DNA of 64,000 bases from Methanosarcina siciliae T4/M (lineage in GTDB: Archaea; Halobacteriota; Methanosarcinia; Methanosarcinales; Methanosarcinaceae), in NCBI RefSeq assembly GCF_000970085.1, contig NZ_CP009506.1, positions 4,278,001-4,342,000 on the forward strand. The letters are read 5' to 3'. The notes below the pieces were generated by a model. The model worked only from the letters and a program-made list of their open reading frames with translations. It did no database searches and was not told the origin of the DNA. The position numbers and the translations under genes were made by a program. Positions 1 through 8,614 of this stretch are shown piece by piece. How positions within the stretch are numbered: the first letter of the stretch is position 1; every line of letters starts with the position of its first letter.

Positions 1-2
1 AC

Positions 3-419
3 GCCGCAATCAAGAGGGCGGTTAATACGCTCCTGAAAGCTATAGACGAAATCAGCCTGGTAGAACATGGAGTCCTCCTGATTGCTGCAACAAACCACCC
101 CAGAATGCTTGACAGTGCCGCATGGAGACGTTTTGACGAAATAGTTCATTTCCCTCTGCCTGACCTTGATATGCGCAAAAATATCCTGGACATTGTGACC
201 CGGCATATAGAGGGAGACCTCGATACGAAAGAGATTGCGGAATTAACCGAAGGTTATTCGGGTTCCGACCTGCGCATGGTTATTAGGGAGGCTGTCCTGA
301 GCGCCCTTCTGGAAGAACGCAAGGTACTCACCCAGGAGGACCTGCTGGAAGCCGTAAAGTCTTTTGATGAAAGGGCAAACCTCAAATCCGATGAATACAG
401 AGGGAAGAATTTTTCATGA
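3..419 (+). CDS. AAA-family ATPase, C-terminal part (5' end outside window)
   Basis: The frame is open from base 3, so only the last 138 residues are visible. They match the second half of an AAA module: a sensor-1 strand ending in AATNHP, an arginine-finger region (WRRFD), then a helical lid with EGYSGSDLRMVIREAV, typical of CDC48/FtsH/SpoVK-like ATPases. The Walker motifs lie upstream of the window, so the subfamily and substrate cannot be named. The stop overlaps the next start (ATGA), which suggests co-transcription and translational coupling with the phosphodiesterase gene. Confidence 0.85.
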   Translation, partial: AAIKRAVNTLLKAIDEISLVEHGVLLIAATNHPRMLDSAAWRRFDEIVHFPLPDLDMRKNILDIVTRHIEGDLDTKEIAELTEGYSGSDLRMVIREAVLSALLEERKVLTQEDLLEAVKSFDERANLKSDEYRGKNFS

Positions 420-1156
420 GGCTAACGCTGCTCGGGACCGGAGACGCTGTCGGGACTCCGAAAATTGGCTGCAACTGCCCGGCATGTGAAGACGCCCGTA
501 AAGGTGGAAAGAGCCAGCGTCTTCGTTATTCAATCCTCGTGGAATCCAACCGGGGCAAAATTCTCATTGATACCAGCCCGGACCTCAGGCAGCAATTCCT
601 CAGGCAAAGACTTTCGGGTATAGACGGGGTTATCTGGACACATGGACATTACGACCACTACGCGGGCTTCGGAGAGTTTTACAGGGTTCAGCATAAAGTT
701 GACGTCTATGGAATTCAAGAAACCCTGGATTACATAGACCGGTATGTTTCTTTCCTGAACCCCAGGTACCACTATGTAAAACTCTATGAGCCTTTTGAAT
801 TGATCGGGCTTGAATTCACTCTTTTTAAGGTATCCCACCCTCCGGTAGAAACCCCTGCAGGAGTTGTTATCCTTGAAGGGGATACCAAGGTTGTGGTCAC
901 GAGTGATACGAACACGGAAATCCCTGAAAAAAGCCTGGAGTATATGAAAGACCCTGATCTTCTTATTGCAGATGCCATTGTTCCTCCGCATATCCACATT
1001 AAAAAGCACATGAATTCGGAAGAAGCCATGGCACTTGCTCAAAAGCTCAACGCAAAAGAAGTCATTCTGACCCATCTCAGCCACTTATTCCGCCCGCACC
1101 ACATCGAATCAATGTTTTTACCCCTGGGGTATGACGGACAGGTCTTTGAGTTTTAA
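416..1156 (+). CDS. Metallo-beta-lactamase-fold phosphodiesterase, PhnP-like
   Basis: 246 aa. The N-terminus MRLTLLGTGDAVGTP and the metal motif THGHYDH (residues 75-81) are those of the MBL-fold phosphodiesterases related to PhnP (5-phosphoribosyl 1,2-cyclic phosphate phosphodiesterase) and RNase Z. A CxCxxC-like cluster (GCNCPAC, residues 18-24) is also typical of PhnP-type proteins, where it can bind a structural zinc. Later metal ligands are visible in VTSDTNTE and ILTHLSH near the C-terminus. Length is normal for the family. The substrate in this organism is not known; it may act on a cyclic nucleotide or sugar phosphate. Its ATG overlaps the stop of the AAA ATPase gene. Confidence 0.85.
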   Translation: MRLTLLGTGDAVGTPKIGCNCPACEDARKGGKSQRLRYSILVESNRGKILIDTSPDLRQQFLRQRLSGIDGVIWTHGHYDHYAGFGEFYRVQHKVDVYGIQETLDYIDRYVSFLNPRYHYVKLYEPFELIGLEFTLFKVSHPPVETPAGVVILEGDTKVVVTSDTNTEIPEKSLEYMKDPDLLIADAIVPPHIHIKKHMNSEEAMALAQKLNAKEVILTHLSHLFRPHHIESMFLPLGYDGQVFEF

Positions 1157-1176
1157 GCTCTCTTAAGTTTGGGCGG

Positions 1177-1231
1177 TCCCGTATTAATCTGATGTTATTC
1201 AGACATCTGAAACCGGGATCTTTTGTTTTTT
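1177..1231 (+). terminator. Possible terminator after the phosphodiesterase gene
   Basis: An outer stem TCCCG (1177-1181) pairs with CGGGA (1214-1218), an inner stem TCTGA/TCAGA lies between, and an 11-base T-rich run follows. Stem is short, so confidence is moderate. Confidence 0.45.
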
Positions 1232-1678
1232 GATTCTACTTCTTACAGGGCTGAACTTTTCTCTTCTGCAACGCAAAAAAGGAACAGGCGAATTTAGATC
1301 TTGACCAGGGGCATCTCATTAAAATTCATAGATAAATATCGTCGCCTCCGCCAGCTTGTCTGGCGGCCCTTCACAAAAAGCAGAAAAAGCGGATTTGAAA
1401 GAGAAATAAGATCAAAATTTCTGCCTTTTGATCTGCTGTTCTTTTTTACACTCACAAGCATCTCAGAAGCTTTTGATTGCTAGCATGTTGTTTTTAAGTT
1501 AGTCTTCTTGAGCGTACGGGACAGAGATATTGTAATTTAGTCTGCTTGAGCGGAGCGAAACAGACCTCGTGCTCCCGAAGCGAAACTCGGGTGCCGAAAC
1601 AGAACTCGGGCGGGGCAGAATTTCCATTTTCATTATTCTAATGTTAGTTCTATATATCCTGGAACTCCAAAACTGCAT
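1232..1678. other. Non-coding gap with GC-rich repeat-like patch
   Basis: No convincing gene. A 60-codon open frame at 1301-1483 has no family features. From about 1495 to 1620 the sequence carries short repeated words (cttgagcg, gaaacagacctcg, gaaactcggg, gaacagaactcggg-like) and is richer in G+C than its flanks; I read this as a dispersed repeat of the genus. A possible TATA-like tract (ctatatatcc) lies near 1650 ahead of the photolyase gene. Confidence 0.4.
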
Positions 1679-3067
1679 ATGAACCCTAAACGCATCCGGA
1701 CTCTCAAACCGGGGAAATCAGGAGACGGGTCTGTTGCTTACTGGATGAGCCGCGACCAGAGGGTTGAGGACAACTGGGCCCTGCTCTTTGCACGGGCAAT
1801 AGCACAGGAGACGAATGTCCCTGTAGTTGTGGTTTTCTGTCTGACTGAAGGGTTTCTGGGAGCTGGGAGAAGACATTATGAATTCATGCTCAAAGGTCTG
1901 CAGGAACTTGAGGGAGCCCTTTCCCGGAGAAAGATTCCCTTCTACTTTCTACGAGGAGACGCGGGGCAAAAAATCCCTGAGTTTGTAAAAGAGTATGATG
2001 TAGGGACTCTAATTACTGATTTCAGTCCGCTTCGCATAAAGGCTGAATGGGTAGAGAAAATTATTCCTGAAATCGAAATTCCGTTTTTTGAGGTTGATGC
2101 CCACAATGTGGTGCCCTGCTGGGAAGCTTCTCCAAAACAGGAGTATGCGGCGCATACTTTTCGTCCGAAACTCTATGGGCACCTCTCCGAATTTCTGGAG
2201 GAATTTCCGGAACTTGAGCCAAACTCAGAATCTTTGAAAATCCGATCAGGGACCGGTATGCCGGGAATTTTATCCCGGGCACAGGAAACCGGAATAAAAG
2301 CCCTGCTTCCGGAGGAAATCTCCGACAAAAATAAGGATTTGCTCTTTGAGCCCGATAATTTCGAACCCGGAGAAAAAGCTGCTAGGAAGGTAATGGAGAG
2401 TTTTCTTGCAGAGCGGCTTGATTCTTACAACACGTTGCGTAACGACCCTACAAAGAACGTACTCTCAAACCTTTCCCCTTACCTTCATTTCGGGCAAATC
2501 TCAGCGCAAAGTGTGGTGCTTCAAGTGGAAAAAGCAAAAAATGACCCAGAATCAAAGAAAGATTTCCTGGACGAGATCCTTGTATGGAAAGAGATTGCGG
2601 ACAACTTCTGTTATTACAACCCCGAATATGATAGCTCTGAGAGTTTTCCCGACTGGGCAAAGAAGTCCCTGAATGCCCACCGGAATGACCGGAGAAAGTA
2701 TATTTACACCCTTGAGGAGTTCGAGGCCGCAAAGACGCATGATCCACTCTGGAATGCAAGCCAGATTGAACTGCTCCGTACCGGGAAGATGCACAGCTAT
2801 ATGCGGATGTACTGGGCAAAAAAGATTCTTGAATGGAGCGAATCTCCCGAAAAAGCCCTTGAAATTGCAATCTGCCTGAACGACAGGTATGAGCTGGACG
2901 GAAGGGACCCCAATGGTTATGCCGGAATTGCCTGGAGTATCGGAGGCGTCCATGACCGAGCCTGGAAGGAAAGAGAAGTAACAGGAAAAATCCGATATAT
3001 GAGTTATGAGGGCTGCAAAAGAAAATTCGACGTCAAATTATATATTGAAAAATATTCAGCTCTGTAG
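1679..3067 (+). CDS. phr: Class II CPD photolyase
   Basis: 462 aa, the full length of archaeal class II deoxyribodipyrimidine photolyases, closely resembling the structurally known M. mazei enzyme. It repairs cyclobutane pyrimidine dimers with blue light using FADH-. The N-terminal Rossmann domain starts around YWMSRDQRVEDNW (residues 22-34); the C-terminal FAD domain carries NDPTKNVLSNLSPYLHFGQIS and, near the end, the class II signature DGRDPNGYAGIAWSIGG followed by HDRAW. In Methanosarcina the antenna is known to be a deazaflavin of the F420 family. It stands alone on its strand with gaps on both sides. Confidence 0.95.
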   Translation: MNPKRIRTLKPGKSGDGSVAYWMSRDQRVEDNWALLFARAIAQETNVPVVVVFCLTEGFLGAGRRHYEFMLKGLQELEGALSRRKIPFYFLRGDAGQKIPEFVKEYDVGTLITDFSPLRIKAEWVEKIIPEIEIPFFEVDAHNVVPCWEASPKQEYAAHTFRPKLYGHLSEFLEEFPELEPNSESLKIRSGTGMPGILSRAQETGIKALLPEEISDKNKDLLFEPDNFEPGEKAARKVMESFLAERLDSYNTLRNDPTKNVLSNLSPYLHFGQISAQSVVLQVEKAKNDPESKKDFLDEILVWKEIADNFCYYNPEYDSSESFPDWAKKSLNAHRNDRRKYIYTLEEFEAAKTHDPLWNASQIELLRTGKMHSYMRMYWAKKILEWSESPEKALEIAICLNDRYELDGRDPNGYAGIAWSIGGVHDRAWKEREVTGKIRYMSYEGCKRKFDVKLYIEKYSAL

Positions 3068-3363
3068 AAGCCCTCAATATTATCCAGATAATTTTTACCG
3101 ATTTTTTGTTAATATTGTATACGGAGATTTTAACTCCTATCGATATTTATACAGGGTTACCAAAGCTAAAATTTGGGTTTTCCCCGGAAGATTAAGGTGT
3201 TTCACCTACTCCCGGATACGGAACTTAAAATATACCTATTTCTGTAGAGAGACTGGGCTTTAAACCTACCAATCAGCAGGTAAAAATAATCGTATTGAAG
3301 CATTAAGTTAATATTTATCTTGTTGTTTTTATTTTAGGACAAGAATTTATAAGGTGTACAAGC
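3068..3363. other. AT-rich intergenic gap, nothing recognised
   Basis: About 300 bases. An overlapping open frame at 3006-3263 runs out of the photolyase gene and looks like a shadow. No RNA gene or repeat was recognised. A T-rich stretch near 3310-3335 may serve as promoter DNA for the small gene that follows. Confidence 0.3.
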
Positions 3364-3690
3364 ATGAATCGGCATTATTTTTCTCTGGATAATTACTACA
3401 AGTATTTCATAGGACTTGATGGTATTATACTTCCTTTCTTACTAATAAAGAGTTATCCAGAGGTCGTTAATTTAGCAACAAAAACGAGTTTTCTTATTAT
3501 GTTAGTAGGAACATTTTGTGTGTTAATTGATAACTGGAACCGAAAATCAATAGCATACAGGTTATACGTTGAACTATATGAAAGTGAATATCAAGCAAAT
3601 TCGGACTATAAAGCTGGAAAAGTATTTGTGAACTTAATTTTTTATGTAATTTCCATATATTTAGTATCCGGGATGTTTGGAGCCCTCTGA
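3364..3690 (+). CDS. Small hypothetical membrane protein
   Basis: 108 aa, family not recognised. Three hydrophobic segments are visible: about residues 14-30 (FIGLDGIILPFLLI), 40-56 (TSFLIMLVGTFCVLI) and 88-105 (VNLIFYVISIYLVSGMF), separated by a charged, tyrosine-rich loop (YRLYVELYESEY). This suggests an integral membrane protein. An RBS-like AAGGTG lies 12 bases ahead of the start. It is isolated between two non-coding gaps, and its codon use is more AT-rich than the photolyase gene. A short real gene is the most likely reading, but a relic is possible. Confidence 0.5.
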   Translation: MNRHYFSLDNYYKYFIGLDGIILPFLLIKSYPEVVNLATKTSFLIMLVGTFCVLIDNWNRKSIAYRLYVELYESEYQANSDYKAGKVFVNLIFYVISIYLVSGMFGAL

Positions 3691-4035
3691 CACTCGCTCC
3701 TAACACTCGCCTGCAGGCTTCATGAGGGGGCAATTTACCCCGGGCTTGAGGGTGCCAACCCACCAGATTCAACAAGAATGCAGGCACAGCAGATACTATT
3801 TATTAAGACAGAATTGAAACCCAACGCTGATATTTATAATATCCGGTTAGAAAAGAACCTTAACAATCAAAGTTGCCCTAGCGCACCCCACAGAAGCTAT
3901 CAGGTATTCAACTAAAATAAAAATTCCTTTTTTAAAATAACTAATTATTATTTTATTTTTTATTTTCTTCTATAAGGCTCCAATTTTAAAATTAGTCACA
4001 TATAAATACAAGTACATCCAATTTAAATATTGGGA
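3691..4035. other. Non-coding gap with a GC-rich repeat-like patch
   Basis: Bases 3688-3790 contain repeated words (cactcgctcctaacactcgcc, gggggcaatttaccccggg) and are much richer in G+C than the surrounding AT-rich DNA, resembling a dispersed repeat. GGGGCAATTTACCCC can form a short hairpin. The rest is AT-rich with no gene seen. Confidence 0.35.
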
Positions 4036-4044
4036 TTTATATAT
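4036..4044 (+). promoter_or_regulatory. TATA box for the DUF378 gene
   Basis: TTTATATAT is a textbook archaeal TATA element. A transcription start about 25 bases downstream would give a leader of some 30 bases that includes the AGGGGAG ribosome-binding site at 4080-4086. Confidence 0.5.
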
Positions 4045-4094
4045 TTCTCCCATCATGGAATAACGGGAAATAAAGTAAAAGGGGAGTGATACTT

Positions 4095-4328
4095 ATGGCA
4101 GTAAGGAATCCAGTAGACTTGATCGCCCTTATACTTGTTATAGTGGGCGGATTAAACTGGGGGCTTGTCGGACTCTTTGAGTATAACCTTGTAGATGCTA
4201 TTTTCGGGGTAGGAAGTACTCTTTCGAGGATTATCTACATAATTGTCGGGCTTGCAGCACTTTATATGATCTATTTCACTGTAAGAGCCGAAACATATCA
4301 GACTCATGAGACCGCAGTACGTCACTAA
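4095..4328 (+). CDS. DUF378 family small membrane protein
   Basis: 77 aa. The protein is MAVRNPVDLIALILVIVGG, then NWGLVGLF and two hydrophobic helices (about residues 7-28 and 39-62), which is the DUF378 pattern found in many bacteria and archaea. Its function is not known. I chose ATG 4095 rather than GTG 4086 because AGGGGAG at 4080-4086 sits 8 bases ahead of the ATG and because family members begin with a short charged stretch before NP-D. It is a single-gene unit with its own TATA box. Confidence 0.85.
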   Translation: MAVRNPVDLIALILVIVGGLNWGLVGLFEYNLVDAIFGVGSTLSRIIYIIVGLAALYMIYFTVRAETYQTHETAVRH

Positions 4329-4619
4329 GTAAAAAAGATCGGAAAAGCTCCTTTCCAGTATAGTACTTTGAAAGAGCCTTAACCAGCTATAATTATTTTA
4401 AAAGGCTGGATGATATAAAAATAAGATAAGGTTATTTTTTCTTTTTAAATAATCTATTTTTATTTTTTTAGTTTGTTCTGTTTAAATAGTCTATTCTTAT
4501 TTTTTCTATCTTTATTTTAACCTAATTTTTCGATAATAACTAAATCTCAGGTTCACAATTATCAACAAATTTTGATACAGGTAATATTACTGAAATTTAC
4601 TTTACAATTTATTTTCATT
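4329..4619. other. AT-rich gap with imperfect tandem repeat
   Basis: Between convergent genes. Two similar T-rich units (tttaaataatctattttt at about 4445 and tttaaatagtctattctt at about 4490) form an imperfect tandem repeat. A weak hairpin GGAAA/TTTCC at about 4341-4356 may end the DUF378 transcript. Confidence 0.35.
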
Positions 4620-5102
4620 TCACATTTCTTTCAATTTTTTCAGTTCCGAAAGTACTTTTTCGGCATGTCCCGCAGCTTTAACGTTATCCCAGACCTTTAC
4701 AATTATTCCTTCCTGGTTGATAAGAAAAGTTGTCCGGACAGCGCTTATAACATCCTTGCCCCTGAAGTGTTTAGGGTGCAGAACATCGTATTTTCCGTGG
4801 ACTTCTGCCTGCTCATCAGAAAGCAGTTTTATTTTGAGTTCTTTCTTTTCCATAAATTTCCTGTGAGATTCCTCACTATCCCTGCTGACTCCCAGGATCA
4901 CCGCATTTTCAGCTTCGAAATATTTTTTCAGGCAGCTGAAATTTTTAGCTTCCAGGCTGCAGCCCGGAGTGTTATCCCTCGGATAAAAGTATAGGACTAC
5001 CCATTTACCTCTGAAGTTTTCAAGGCAGGTCCGGTTCCCTTCCTGGTCTGGAAGGCAAAAATCAGGTGCAGACTGCCCTGATTCCAGTGAAGTATTTTCC
5101 AT
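4620..5102 (-). CDS. bcp: Thioredoxin-dependent peroxiredoxin, Bcp/PrxQ type
   Basis: 160 aa. It carries the peroxiredoxin core WVVLYFYPRDNTPGCSLEA (about residues 34-52); the Cys of PGCSLE is the peroxidatic cysteine. The PrxQ second cysteine usually found five residues later is replaced here (CSLEAKNF), so this looks like a 1-Cys-type or differently resolved enzyme. The C-terminal part has the usual TTFLINQEGIIVKVW strand. It reduces hydrogen peroxide and organic hydroperoxides in the cytoplasm, an oxidative-stress role expected in an anaerobe. Monocistronic; the start MENTSLESGQSAPDF matches family N-termini. Confidence 0.9.
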   Translation of the reverse strand: MENTSLESGQSAPDFCLPDQEGNRTCLENFRGKWVVLYFYPRDNTPGCSLEAKNFSCLKKYFEAENAVILGVSRDSEESHRKFMEKKELKIKLLSDEQAEVHGKYDVLHPKHFRGKDVISAVRTTFLINQEGIIVKVWDNVKAAGHAEKVLSELKKLKEM

Positions 5103-5255
5103 ATATTTTCCCCCGGTAAGCCAGTGCCGCTTATATGCGGTTACTAAATAAATTTATAAAAGTTATAGAACCTAATCTGCTTTACAGGTTATATTTTCTA
5201 TGCATTATTATTCGTATCTTAGTTATATTATAGCTTTTGCACCCACGCCCTCATT

Positions 5256-6281
5256 TCAGTTTTTTTCCCTCCAGAGCAGAACCGCCGCTTCAAACGCCAG
5301 AACAGGCCCCATAAACCAGCCTGCCCAGAGTAGAAGCCCCGCAAGCCCGAGCCCAAAAAAGTAAAACTGTTTCCGTGTCGATTTTATGCCGTACCTTCCA
5401 TCTTTCAGACTAAGAATAAGGGCTGTAAGTCCAAGCCCGATACCGACAAGAGCCAGAAATACCGTAATGATTACTTCAGGAGAATACGAGCTTCTGCTTA
5501 GTGAAAAAAGCATCTGGAATATGGAGGATAAACCTGTGCCCAGAAAGAAAAGTCCTGCGAACAAGCCTGACCAGCGTGCCGGATTGAACCCGGATGCAGC
5601 TTCTTTTTTAAGTGAAATTACCAGAATCCCGGTTGCAAGCGTTAATCCCAGCGGAAAGAAAATAAAAGGCAGGCTCTGTCCTTCCCAGAGATAGGTTTTG
5701 ATCTGGGTCAGAGGAATTAACAGCCACTCAAGAAGGGAAAATTTTTCCTGGTATCCCAGAATAACCCCATAATTGCCTCCCCCCTCAATAGAACTCACTG
5801 CCACATAGTATGTGCCGCTTTCAGGGGCCTGGAGGTCTGCCCGAGCAAGGGAGTAGAAAGCAGCCGGAGTAAAGCCTTCGTATGTTGCGCTTTCAGGCAT
5901 CTCTCCCGAAAAGACCTTTGCCCCGTATCCTTCGGGCAATTCTAAAGTATCCGGTAATTTTCCTTTATCAGCAAGCTCGGGACCCATCAGGATCAGGTCC
6001 GGAGTATGATCTTGGCTTTCCCCCCCTACAGGAACAATCAGTCCGAGTAAGATTCTTTCTCCTTTTTCTATCTTAAAACTGTAGAACTGAACATCTTCAT
6101 CTGAAAGCTGTCCGTAAAGGACTCTGGACTTTGCAGGGTTTTCGACGGAAGTTGCGGTTTCAGGGCTTTTGCCTCCCTCTCCAAAGGTAGGAACATGAGC
6201 GAACACAGGGATAAGCAAAAAACACATTCCCGCCATAAAAATAAATATCAAGGCAGAAGATCTTGAGATCCACCGTTTCAT
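5256..6281 (-). CDS. Exported membrane protein with extracytoplasmic beta domain
   Basis: 341 aa; family not recognised. Residues 1-28 form a signal peptide or anchor (ALIFIFMAGMCFLLIPVFA). Residues about 40-180 are a soluble beta-rich domain (YGQLSDEDVQFYSFKIEKGE, then ESGTYYVAVSSIEGGGNYGV) that resembles pre-peptidase C-terminal-like domains. It is followed by four or five hydrophobic helices (about 190-340). The topology suggests an external sensor or binding domain held on a helical bundle. No catalytic motif is visible. Single gene, divergent from the repair protein gene that begins at 6424. Confidence 0.75.
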   Translation of the reverse strand: MKRWISRSSALIFIFMAGMCFLLIPVFAHVPTFGEGGKSPETATSVENPAKSRVLYGQLSDEDVQFYSFKIEKGERILLGLIVPVGGESQDHTPDLILMGPELADKGKLPDTLELPEGYGAKVFSGEMPESATYEGFTPAAFYSLARADLQAPESGTYYVAVSSIEGGGNYGVILGYQEKFSLLEWLLIPLTQIKTYLWEGQSLPFIFFPLGLTLATGILVISLKKEAASGFNPARWSGLFAGLFFLGTGLSSIFQMLFSLSRSSYSPEVIITVFLALVGIGLGLTALILSLKDGRYGIKSTRKQFYFFGLGLAGLLLWAGWFMGPVLAFEAAVLLWREKN

Positions 6282-6423
6282 AGACTGGATTTTTCACCTG
6301 CTACCAGTAAATAGGTATCGGAATATAGAATCAGAAACAGTCACCTGAACACAATAAGTTCAGGCTTAAAAAACTAAAAAATTCTGCCGAAAAACCTTTC
6401 TGAAATGTGTTCAAGTTTATCAT

Positions 6424-6753
6424 ATGAGAATCTGGGACATCCCTCCTGAGAATATGTGCAGGCAGCACCTTCTGGGAGAACACCGCGAATTGCACGCCCT
6501 GTGGTCAATAATTACCAATAACAAGAAAGCTTATGCCCACCACCCCGAGACCCTGAGATGGAAAGGGAAATTAAAAGCCCTCTACCTGAGGCACGAGGCT
6601 CTTGTGGAAGAAATGGGAAGAAGAGGATACAATCACCATACCCCACTGGACCCTGCTCTTGCGACAGGAAAAGCTGTGCAGGACGAGTTTGTTGACTCTT
6701 ATGAAAAACAGGTCAGAATCCTCAAGGAAAGAGGATGTGAATGCCGGGTCTGA
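6424..6753 (+). CDS. Pyrimidine dimer DNA glycosylase-like protein (T4 EndoV family)
   Basis: 109 aa. MRIWDIPPENMCRQHLLGEH followed by RELHALW aligns with the Pyr_excise family (T4 endonuclease V), in which the RE pair (here Arg21-Glu22) includes the catalytic glutamate (Glu23 of T4). HEALVEEMGRRGYNHHTPLD fits the second half. T4 EndoV uses an N-terminal threonine as nucleophile; this protein starts MRIW, as do many prokaryotic family members, so the chemistry should not be assumed identical. It would nick DNA at UV dimers or other base damage. It lies 3.4 kb from the photolyase gene, which fits a UV-repair role but is not an operon. Confidence 0.75.
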   Translation: MRIWDIPPENMCRQHLLGEHRELHALWSIITNNKKAYAHHPETLRWKGKLKALYLRHEALVEEMGRRGYNHHTPLDPALATGKAVQDEFVDSYEKQVRILKERGCECRV

Positions 6754-6823
6754 ACGGAAGTTTCCAGAAAATATCCGATTTCCTGTGATCCCGAAGCAGA
6801 ACTCTGGAGGCACAACTCTGCCG

Positions 6824-7816
6824 TTACATCCACTCGTAATGCATCAAAACTTCCGGGTTAAATCCCTGCATCAAGCTATTTTCCGTATATCCGAAAAAAA
6901 GGCAGCTTTCACAGTTCTCTACAATTTTTTTCCTGCGCTCCGTGGAATTATTCCACACCTTCTCAAATCCGTCCGTCATGACGTTTCCGAGCGGTTCATG
7001 CTGCACCCGGCAGGTTTCGGCTGTACCGTCATAGGTAACGTTGATGATTACGCTGCTTGCCCGGCATTTGTAGTCCATGTTTCCGTCCCTGACCATGCCG
7101 AGGTAGGTCTTTGAGTTGATGACGGGATAGCCTTCTTTTTTAAGTTCGATTATCCTGTCCACGACGCTGCGGAATTTTTCTTTGTCGCGGATTCCGATCT
7201 CGTTCCAGATTTCCTCGCTGATGCCCGGAAACTCGTGGACGGGTTCGAATGAAATTTTTACGCCCAGCTTTTTTGCAAGCAGAATAAGGGTTTCAATGTC
7301 ATCAAGGTTTTTCCCTGTGAGCACGCAGTTCATCAGGATCGGGTTTTTCTGTTTCTGGAGTTTTCTGACCTCAATAGCCTTTTTCAGGCCTTTCAGAAGG
7401 GTTTCGAAATCCATCCGCCGGATTTCTTTGTAGCTTTCAACCCCATCCACGGAAACCGACAGGAAGTCCACGTCCTCAAGCTCTTCCACTCTCTCGTAAA
7501 GCAGCTTTCCGTTCGTGACCATGGAGGTGACCAGCCCGAGTTTCTTTGCGTGAGCCATTATCAGGGGCAGGTCTTTTCTGAGTAGAGGTTCCGTTGTCCA
7601 GGCGTTATAAACGCCGATCCCGAATTTTTTCGCATCATCCAGAAGCCTGAATACCTCGTCTCTTGAGGGTTCTGTTCCGGTCTCTTTCCAGTATTCGCAG
7701 AACTTGCAACGCATATTGCAGTTAGCATTTACGCCGTGAGATAGGACAAAAGGACGCTTTTTTATCCTTATCTGCCAGAGGGCTTTTGAAGCAAGGATGG
7801 GGTCAAATCGGGACAT
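6824..7816 (-). CDS. Radical SAM protein with SPASM-like C-terminal cysteines
   Basis: 330 aa. The [4Fe-4S]-SAM motif is CNMRCKFC (about residues 33-40), preceded by a short N-terminal stretch (ALWQIRIKKRPFVLSHGVN) seen in MoaA- and HpnH-like proteins. The TIM-barrel core includes TSMVTNGKLL and SVSVDGVESY. The C-terminal half has Cys in YKCRASS, TAETCRVQ and ENCESCLFFGYTENS, which could hold an auxiliary cluster. The reaction is unknown; cofactor maturation or peptide modification are typical roles. The gene is convergent with the small repair gene and stands alone. Confidence 0.85.
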   Translation of the reverse strand: MSRFDPILASKALWQIRIKKRPFVLSHGVNANCNMRCKFCEYWKETGTEPSRDEVFRLLDDAKKFGIGVYNAWTTEPLLRKDLPLIMAHAKKLGLVTSMVTNGKLLYERVEELEDVDFLSVSVDGVESYKEIRRMDFETLLKGLKKAIEVRKLQKQKNPILMNCVLTGKNLDDIETLILLAKKLGVKISFEPVHEFPGISEEIWNEIGIRDKEKFRSVVDRIIELKKEGYPVINSKTYLGMVRDGNMDYKCRASSVIINVTYDGTAETCRVQHEPLGNVMTDGFEKVWNNSTERRKKIVENCESCLFFGYTENSLMQGFNPEVLMHYEWM

Positions 7817-7940
7817 GGCAATCGCGTTTTGTTTTTCTACAAAAGAAAATCCAAATAAAATGGAAGGGATTTGAAAGGATTTATCTCATTTTTATGTAAT
7901 CTTCTACTGTGAATATCAAGGTCATTTAAGATTTTACGAG

Positions 7941-8135
7941 TCAAACTCTTGGCAGGTTTTTGCCGGGATACACTGGGGTATTGTTGTCGTACTTCCGTTG
8001 GAGTGTTGCCATACGATGACTCCCTCTTTGCCGAACCATCTCAAAATCCAGTTTGAAGGCGATTTTACACATTTCTTCCCCTGGATGAGCGGCATTTTCA
8101 TTGGGAATCACATCAATTTTAAGCCTCGATTTCAA
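7941..8135 (-). pseudogene. hicA toxin relic, frameshifted
   Basis: The minus strand encodes EEMCKIAFKLDFEMVRQRGS followed by H, the core of HicA mRNA-interferase toxins including the active-site histidine. The next HicA strand appears in a different frame (VWQHSNGSTTTIP), and the original frame then resumes with YPGKNLPRV before a stop, so at least two frameshifts break the gene. The N-terminal part is also poorly preserved. A decayed hicB lies just upstream on the same strand. This is an inactive toxin-antitoxin remnant. Confidence 0.65.
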
Positions 8136-8204
8136 TTTCCCGAATCCCCTGGAACTTAATGGGCGGCAAAGATTCGTTTTTTGATTTTAAGAGTTACAGA
8201 TGGG

Positions 8205-8353
8205 CTAAGATGGCTCTCGGATGTTCTCCATTAACTCGTCAGGTGCATCTCCATAGCTATGCACCCTTTCAGTTCGGGAACAGTTCCGATGTAGATCCCA
8301 TCTTCGTCTTTTTCGATTAGCACGACAAATTTTTGTTTTGTCATATTGACCAT
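8205..8353 (-). pseudogene. hicB antitoxin relic, frameshifted
   Basis: From ATG 8353 the minus strand reads KFVVLIEKDEDGIYIGTVPE then LKGCI, the N-terminus of HicB antitoxins. After this the frame is lost, and the next frame continues the family as YGDAPDELMENIRE before a TAG at 8205. The whole C-terminal DNA-binding part is missing. It precedes the hicA relic, matching the hicB-hicA order of many archaeal systems. Confidence 0.65.
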
Positions 8354-8569
8354 GCCATACTCTCTAGTTTATTCTATAAATAGGTAGACATGGTTTTGAA
8401 GACGGGTCTGAAATCTGCGGGATAGTATAGTGTTGAATTCCAGCGGTTAACTGTAGAACACGAGTTGAACATAATGTAAATTGAAGATATTAAGGGGGTT
8501 AAAAAATAGTCCCTAATGGATTTCAACGACTATTTTAATGTACAATAATTATTACACAGTTTCTAAATC
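8354..8569. other. Gap between hicBA relic and ribosomal operon end
   Basis: AT-rich, no gene, repeat or RNA recognised in these 216 bases. Confidence 0.3.
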
Positions 8570-8600
8570 CAAAAAAAAAGTTGCCCGCCCTGAGGCAGGC
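8570..8600 (-). terminator. Strong terminator of the ribosomal stalk operon
   Basis: On the minus strand a 7-bp stem (GCCTGCC/GGCGGGC, one G-U pair) with a 4-base loop is followed at once by AAC and nine or ten T residues. It lies 14 bases after the rpl12 stop, the textbook place for a terminator. Confidence 0.8.
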
Positions 8601-8614
8601 TGTTGGTATTGAAA

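Noticed and set aside
530..1084. 184-codon open frame antisense to the phosphodiesterase gene
   Set aside because: Shadow of the plus-strand gene; the protein shows no family pattern while the sense strand has all MBL motifs.
1301..1483. 60-codon plus-strand frame
   Set aside because: No ribosome-binding site, no family features; lies in repeat-like non-coding DNA.
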